From: Gonium pectorale
Lineage: Eukaryota; Chlorophyta; Chlorophyceae; Chlamydomonadales; Volvocaceae
Assembly (NCBI GenBank): GCA_001584585.1
Contig: LSYV01000062.1
Span: 359,277 to 423,276 of the forward strand
DNA: 64,000 nucleotides
Direction: 5' to 3'
Below are positions 58,001 through 64,000 of this stretch, one piece after another; the first letter of the stretch is position 1; every line of letters begins with the position of its first letter. The translations under genes and the position numbers were made by a program. Under the pieces are notes generated by a model. It saw nothing but the letters and a program-made list of their open reading frames with translations. It was not told the origin of the DNA and ran no database searches.

Positions 58001-59297
58001 CAGCAAAACCTGGCAGGTAATTGCATGTTGCTATATACAAGTGGCCTAACTCGCACTAAGCCCGCCGGCGGCACCCCAACAGTGGTGACGGCCTTCCCTG
58101 TCCAGTTGTCCTTCTTTTAATGTGTGGCCCTAAGATGCAGGACTCCTCCTCCTCGCGTGCGCCACTGAATCGGGGCGGCTGTCGTGCTCTTTCGCTACTT
58201 TCACCCTTCCTCGTCTTTCCAACCTGTAACCCTCCCTACTGAATTGGTCGCCACGCGTCTGTATGTCGGAAGCTGACAGGGCTTTGCAGCAACCCCGCCA
58301 CCCCGTATTCTTCGGGCCCCAACAGCCCTAGGGACGGCCGGGGCTAAGAGCACTGTATCGATCCTTACGCCGTTCAGCCCCGCAACTGCACGCGTGACTG
58401 AACGCAGTTTGCAGTAGGGCGGGTGGGTACGGTGCAAGGCACGTGACGCTCGTCCCGCCCCCCCCCAAAGAGATTGGCTTACCAGCTTATCCGGTTTGTC
58501 GGACTTCACCGGGTGGACTGCAAGGTGTCAAGGTTGAGCTGCGCTGGTGTTGGCGTCACGGCCGAATACACGGTCCGACGGCGCTCAGCGGTTACCAGAC
58601 CTCAGGGGACCTCTCCCCTGCCAGACCTTCGTGCGCCCAGCCCACCCAGCCGGCCGTATTCAGTTCTGGAATGATGCTAAATACAGTAAACATGCGGTAA
58701 CTTGATGTACGCATGACAATGCACCGGGCCCTGAGGGCCCTGGCTAGCCCGTGTCTGCGGGACGCATGGTCAAACTTGGCCCGGGGGCCCCAAGGGCGGC
58801 CGAAAGCCATGCAAGCTCACCGCCGACGCCATGCGCACGTCAGCAATAATGCTGCGGGGACTCCCAAGCTCGCCTGCAACTCACAAACTTCCCTCCCTGT
58901 TAGCATAAAGGTGCACCATCAATATCGCTTGCGATCAACCGCTCATGCAAGCGTTGCACGTGCAGGCCACGGCAACCGAAAAAGGACAAGTTGTTGCGGA
59001 CGGTACCGGCCGTGTACATTTTACGATTACAGCCCCCCGAAACGTACAGCTGCCTCCACTGCAAAGTCCCACAATGAGCTGGTGATGGGATTCCAATAGA
59101 TTTCCGACAACCTCTTACGCAGCCTCCGTTGTAGACCTACCTCCCGACAGTCTCCCCTCAGGTCATGTTCAGCCAGCCAACCTCCATTCGTTCATATCCC
59201 ATATCGTTGTAAACGTGTCGACCACGACCATCGCGCAGAGACAAGCTGCTGCACCGGGCTTGCATCCTGTGCTCCAAAGTTTTTCACTTCTGCAATA
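58001..59297. other. Intergenic spacer before the septin gene
   Basis: No supported exon on either strand. The ORFs here have no family resemblance. The spacer must contain the septin promoter; I see no TATA box close to 59298. Confidence 0.45.
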
Positions 59298-62200
59298 ATG
59301 GCAGGCCTTGCGCACCTGGTGAGGCTCTGCTCGTGGGTGAACCGGTGGGCGTCACCTCTCCGAGGCGAACATTTTGTTACCAGGTTAATGCGGCCGCTGC
59401 TACTGAAGTACCTGAGTGTGCACGCAGACTGACGGTGTCAAGGTGCAGTTTGGAAGCGACACAAGTGACCACTGTGCCTCGCACAGCGGGCGAGCCTCAA
59501 CCGACGCATCGGCGTCATCTGTCGGCTATCACGAAGACGACGTACATAAAGCAACATCGTCGCCTTATTCCGGTGAGTCGTCGAGGCGCCCCTGGTCGTG
59601 TGTGGAGCCATGGGTTCTCAACGGCCGGCGCGGAGCACATCGCCCGGCGATTCCATCTGTGCCGCATACGTTTTCGCGGAAAAAGTGTGCTGGAACTAAT
59701 GCACGTTACAGCTCGTTTTCACTTGACTGGAGCGCATGTACCAGCATGGCCTCAAACCCGCCGTCGGTGGGTGCCGCGCGCAGCAACCCCCTACAGCTTC
59801 CTCTCAGTGCCATATGAAAGCCCTGATCCACAGAGGCACCTCCCCACCGGTCGCGCTCTCCGAACAACACAAATGAATCTCCTTTGCATGGGCGCCTCCC
59901 GCAGGCCTGCGCAACGCTGCCGCGCCAGCCACGGGCGCCGAGGAGCTCCTAGGCCGCAAGGTTCAAGCCCACCCCCTGCTCTTCAACGATGCTAGCTGCT
60001 CAGACGACTGCCTCTCGTCGACCGCCTCGCCCGTGCTGCCGCTTGGACCAGCCCAGTCACAGCCGTCGGCGCAGCGGGGTCCGCCGCCACCGGCCTCGTG
60101 CTGCCAGATTGACATCGTGGTCGCGGGCGGCAGCGGCCTGGGCAAGAGCGCCTTCATAGAGGCGCTGGTGGAGGCGTACGGACTCAGCCCTGCGCCGCTG
60201 CGGCGGCTGTCCAGTGCCCGTGAGTCCATGCGCCCGGTTTGCTCGCCCTGTTTGGTGCACAGGCTGGGCCCAGGAGCCCGCACCTGAGGGGAGCGGCGGT
60301 TCCAAGGGGGTGGTGGATCGCAGTGCCTGTGTGCTGCGCTTGGCTGCTCGATTGGCAAGTACTTTGTAGCCCCTCGTTGGGTTCCGCCCCGGCTTCGCCA
60401 CACCTCTAAACTTGCCCTCTTGTAGTGTCCACCCCGGCCGTGGCTTCCCCGCTGCACGCCGCAGGCGGATGGTCGCTGCCTGGCGCCCCCGGGTCCCCCT
60501 CGCAGCAGCAGCAGCAACAGCCCCCCGGCCTCACCCGCATCTCGACGCTGGACCGCTACCCCTCCCAGCTCAGCACCTGCCTGGCGCCCCTGCCGCTGCC
60601 GGCGCCGGCGGGGCCGGGAGCGGCCGGCGGCGCAGCCGGCACCCTGCGCTGCAGCCTGCTGGACGTGCCGGGCTATGACGGCGAGCCCAGCAAAGGTGCA
60701 CAGCATGTGGTCCATGGGCCGGGACAGGGTGGGGTGCTGTTGCTGCCACATGTGTCTCCGCCGCCCGGCTGGCCCAGTGAAGTGCGATACATAGCGCCTG
60801 CGGGGGTGCACTAGGGGTTGAAGGGCACCGGCATTCTTCTTGCAGACGCCTCCCCGTGAGCGAGCCTTTGGGCACTACGGAACGCACGCTCCCTCCCTCA
60901 CGTCCAGTTCCCTCCGCACACGCTCTCATCTTGCACACAGTAAGTCGTACACGGTTAATCCGCCCACAATCCTCGCACACACCTTGCTCTAGACCAGACC
61001 TCTCACCGGACATGTTCGTACCGGTCCCCCTCCACCCCGCCGTAGCCCGCCACCTGTCCAAGCTGTTGGAGCACGTGCTGCGCCAGCGCGAGAAGGACTA
61101 CCGGGCAGCAGCAGCCGCCGCGAGCCCCGCCGCCACTTCCGCCACCGATAGCGAGAAGCCCGCACCGCCGCAGGCCGCGTCCCTCTGCCTCTACTTCCTG
61201 CCGCCACGAGAGTAAGTCGGTCCAGTTCGGGCGCCCCATTGCGGGGCACCGCCAGCTTGGGGGCACCACCCGGCGGTGACCGCTGTACGCGGCGCCACGC
61301 AGCGCATGCGGGTGTTGGCTGCTGCCGGAGGTTGCTTGGCAGCCCTCACGCCCGCCCGCCCGTCCGCCCGGTTGCTGCATCTTGCACGTCGCCCTCCTGC
61401 ACCGACCCACGCCACGAAAACGCCCCTTTATTGCTGCGCGCCCTCCCGCCCCGCGCAAATCCAATCCACCCGGCTCCTCCCTACTCGCCCATGCTGCGCC
61501 GATGCCCGCCCCCGGGCCCCGCCATTTCCTTCACGCGCCTACCGGAACCGGCCCCCGGCTTTGGCCTACATTATCCTATGCTGCGGTCATCGCTCGGTGT
61601 TCAGTTGCGTAAGCCCCCGCCCCATGCCCCCTGCAGGTATGTGTCATCCACCGACCTGGCCTACATGGCGGCCATTAGTGAGGAGCTGCCGCTGCTGCCC
61701 GTGCTGGCGCTGGGGGCGGGGGCATCTGGAGGCGTGACGGGGGCGGTGTCGGCGGAGCAGCCGCTGGCGGCGCTGCAGGCGTCGGTGGTGGCGGCGATGC
61801 GGGACTACACCCGGGAAGGTGGGCGGCTGACCGTGTGTGGCTCTGGAGCGCGCGGGTTTGGGAGGAGGAGCACATATGGGGGTTTTCGAGGAGTCGCTTA
61901 TTAGTGCTCCCCCGCAGCTCAGTTAGTATGTGCGGCCTCAGGATACGGCTGACTGGGCGCGGCGGTCTCGGCTTCCGGGTGCATGACTGGGCGCGGCGGC
62001 CTAGCGCGTCCTTGCTGCACAACGGTTCTACAGTACGGTGCAGTGGCTGACGCGTGCTGCTAAGGATCCTCGCACCCACCCCGCAGGTCGACCCGCCCCC
62101 ATAACCCCGCTGCAGCTGGGCGGTGCGGACGCGGTTCTGGCGCTGCAGCTCGGGGGCAAGGTGGAGGCAGGTGCAGCGGGCGCTTGCTCGCCCGCTGCGC

Positions 62201-64000
62201 TGCTGCAGGAGCTGCTGGAGCGCTTTCTGGGACCCGCCCAGCAGGCCAGCGCGGCTAGGTGAGGACCCCGCAAGGGCTGGGGGCAGGAAGTGTCGCGGAA
62301 ACCGTGTGGGGAATATGGATTGTGGTGTGGGCTGGCGTCTCCACACCACGGCTGCCTGCTCTGGCTGCACCCTCGACCCCCATGCACACCGACGGAGCCC
62401 CCCCTTCCCGCGAATGCAACCCTCCACCCCCAGGACCGAGGCATTCCGCCAGCGCTACGAGGCTTGGGGCGGCGACATGATGGCTCTGCTGTCGGAGGAG
62501 TTTGAGGCGCATGAGGCGGCGCTGGCGGAGGCGGCCGCCCGCGACGCCGAGGCGGACGCCAGGCGCGAGCGCGAGCGCGAGCAGTCGCACCCGCCACGGC
62601 CCGAGTCGCCGTCGACGCCGCCCCGCGCCCAGCACGCGGCGGGTAAGCGTGAGCGCGAGCAGGACGCCGGCAGCGCCGCCCTGGTGGCGGAGGATGCCGC
62701 CCGCCATGCGGCGCGCGCCCGTGCCAGCAGCGGTGGCGGCGCCGGAGCCGCCGTGGTTGTACCGGCGACGGCGGCGGGCGCGCTTGGCGTTCTTCCGACG
62801 ATGCTGGAGGAGCACGAGGACGAGCCCTCCGACCGGCTGATCGCCCCGGCGGCTAGTCCGCTGGCGACGGGTCTGATCGACGACTCGGCCGCCGCCGCCG
62901 CCGTCATCGCGCCCGCCACGTCCGCGGCCGACCAGGTCATGTCGGCAATCGAGGAGATCGTACGACACCTGTCGGAGGAGATGGTGGACGTCACGGCGCT
63001 GACGCATCCTGAGGTATCCTCTCCGGCGGCGGCAGCGGCAGCAGCGGCAGTGGTGGCAGGCGGCGTGGAGCGGAAGCTGGCTGCCGCTGTCGCAACGGCG
63101 GCCGTCGCCCCGCCGCCGCCCGCCGAGGTTGCCGCCCGCGCCGCGCCGGAGGCGGCGGCGGCGCTGGTGGCGGATGCGGACGAGCGGAACGGCCCCGAGG
63201 GCCAGGAGGTCATTCCTGGAGTCGCCCGCCGTGCTGTCACGGCAGTGCTGGTAGAGAACAGCATCAGCTCGTTGGCCACCGGTGCTACCTCTGCCGTCAA
63301 CACCGCCGCTGCCGTCCCGACGCCAGGCGCCGCTGTCAGCGATGGAGGCGCAGCCGTCGACGCCGCTGATGCCGCCGCCGCCACTGCCGCCGCTGGCCTG
63401 GAGTCTGAGGTGGAGGCCGATGTGGTGATCCGCGTGTTGGTCGAGCGCACCCTGGCCGCGGTGGTGGCCAAGGCGGCGCCGCCGCAGCAGGCCGCAGAAG
63501 AGGCGGCACCTGCGCCTGCCGCCCCCGTTGTAGACACTCCGTTGGCGGCGGCTGCATCCGGCGCCAGCGGCGTCGTGCGCGACGCCATGCGGCGTGCGGC
63601 GACGGTTGTGATGGCAGCGGCGCGGATGGGATCCCCCGCTAAGCTCTTCACCCGCAGTGGCGGCGCCCCGAGCGCCACCGCCGCCGACGCCGCCGCCGTC
63701 TCTGCGGCAGATGCCGCTGTCGTACACTCCCTCGTCAAGAGGGCGGTGGCGGCGGCCGTGGCCAGTGCGGCCCAGCCGCCCGTGGACGGCCCCGCGGGCT
63801 CAGCGCCGGGTGCCGCCGCGCCGCCGCCGGCGGCCCCTTCCCCGCGGCATCCCCCGCCGGCGGCAGTGGTGACGCGGGCGGCGGCGTCGCTCGGCGCGTG
63901 ATGACGGCGGTGATCGCGGCGGCGCGGATCGGCTCCGCCGCCGCCACCTCCCCGACGAAGCTCTTCGCCCGCACCAGCGGCCGCGGCGCCGCTACCGCTG
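59298..64000 (+). CDS. Divergent septin-like GTPase with Ala-rich repeat tail (3' end outside)
   Basis: Septins are filament-forming GTPases; green algae have few. Exons: 59298-59318 (MAGLAHL), 59428-59572, 59905-60219, 60426-60695, 60998-61211, 61637-61818, 62087-62258, 62434 onward; phases agree and give 928 residues to a TGA at 63899. P-loop IDIVVAGGSGLGKSAFIEAL at residue about 128 matches the septin G1 (GxSGLGKS). G3 is LDVPGYDG, in the place of DTPGFGD. PVPLHPAVARHLSKLLEHVL and LCLYFLPPRE follow, then STDLAYMAAISEELPLLPVL, the septin D-x-x-F/Y-M-x-x-L stretch, but the G4 AKAD is replaced by ALGAG. A YEAWGGDMMALL segment then leads to about 450 Ala/Val-rich residues with repeats. The repeat continues after the TGA in another frame, so the true end is probably outside the window. 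Confidence 0.72.
63060..64000 (+). repeat. Imperfect coding repeat of the septin tail, roughly 100-120 codons
   Basis: GVERKLAAAVATAA (about 63063), LVERTLAAVVAKAA (about 63436) and LVKRAVAAAVASAA (about 63731) recur, each with a second module: VARRAVTAVLVENS (63220), VVRDAMRRAATVVMAAARMG (63572) and VARRVMTAVIAAARIG (about 63885). SPAKLFTRSGG and SPTKLFARTSG close the last two units. Confidence 0.65.

Noticed and set aside
62255..63727. 490-codon minus-strand ORF opposite the septin tail
   Set aside because: It is the antisense shadow of GC-rich Ala codons; the plus strand has spliced, motif-bearing exons in frame.

Overview
This window is nuclear DNA of a chlorophycean green alga, most likely of the volvocine (Chlamydomonas/Volvox/Gonium) group. 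The signs are GC-rich exons in intron-dense genes, TGTAA-type poly(A) signals, a ciliary central-pair protein (PF16) next to a green-lineage chloroplast protein (Y3IP1-like), and alga-style Gln/Ala/Gly-rich extensions on conserved enzymes. I cannot fix the genus from sequence alone. Almost every gene is spliced, so the gene models were built by joining exons whose phases and GT/GC-AG borders agree and whose translations continue known families.

Layout. 1-862 (+): 3' end of a proteasome beta-4 (PSMB4/PBG1) gene. 1623-4681 (+): complete PF16/SPAG6 armadillo protein, 8 exons. 6065-8272 (-): NASP/Sim3-type histone chaperone, 4 exons. 8617-10757 (+): unknown 127-residue hydrophilic protein whose first coding exon is only the ATG. 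12586-17513 (+): CIR-N domain protein (CIR1/CWC25-like) interrupted by a 346-base assembly gap. 18711-21884 (-): Y3IP1-like thylakoid photosystem I assembly factor. 22106-26404 (+): GEX1/KAR5/Brambleberry-family nuclear fusion protein. 27309-29125 (-): RBMX2/Ist3 splicing factor. 29587-39398 (+): a roughly 2,000-residue CPL1-type RNA polymerase II CTD phosphatase with a very long Gln/Pro/Gly/Met-rich linker and C-terminal dsRBDs (20-base gap inside). 41159-49227 (+): OSCA/TMEM63 (DUF221) channel-like membrane protein, 18 exons, with a spurious gap and a one-base frame break. 51455-55711 (+): secreted or Golgi FkbM-family methyltransferase, 9 exons. About 56150-58000 (-): broken leucine-rich-repeat gene. 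59298 to beyond the window (+): a divergent septin GTPase with a repetitive Ala-rich C-terminal domain.

There is no operon logic. Genes occur as divergent pairs (NASP/127-aa gene; RBMX2/CPL) and convergent pairs (CIR/Y3IP1; GEX1/RBMX2). Several products act in nuclear RNA or chromatin processes (NASP, CIR-like, RBMX2, CPL), but I see no evidence that they are co-regulated. The most notable items are the GEX1-family gene, the septin with its odd G4 region and repeat tail, the CPL giant linker, three GC-AG introns with nearly the same donor, and two probable homopolymer frame breaks plus one false gap in the assembly.
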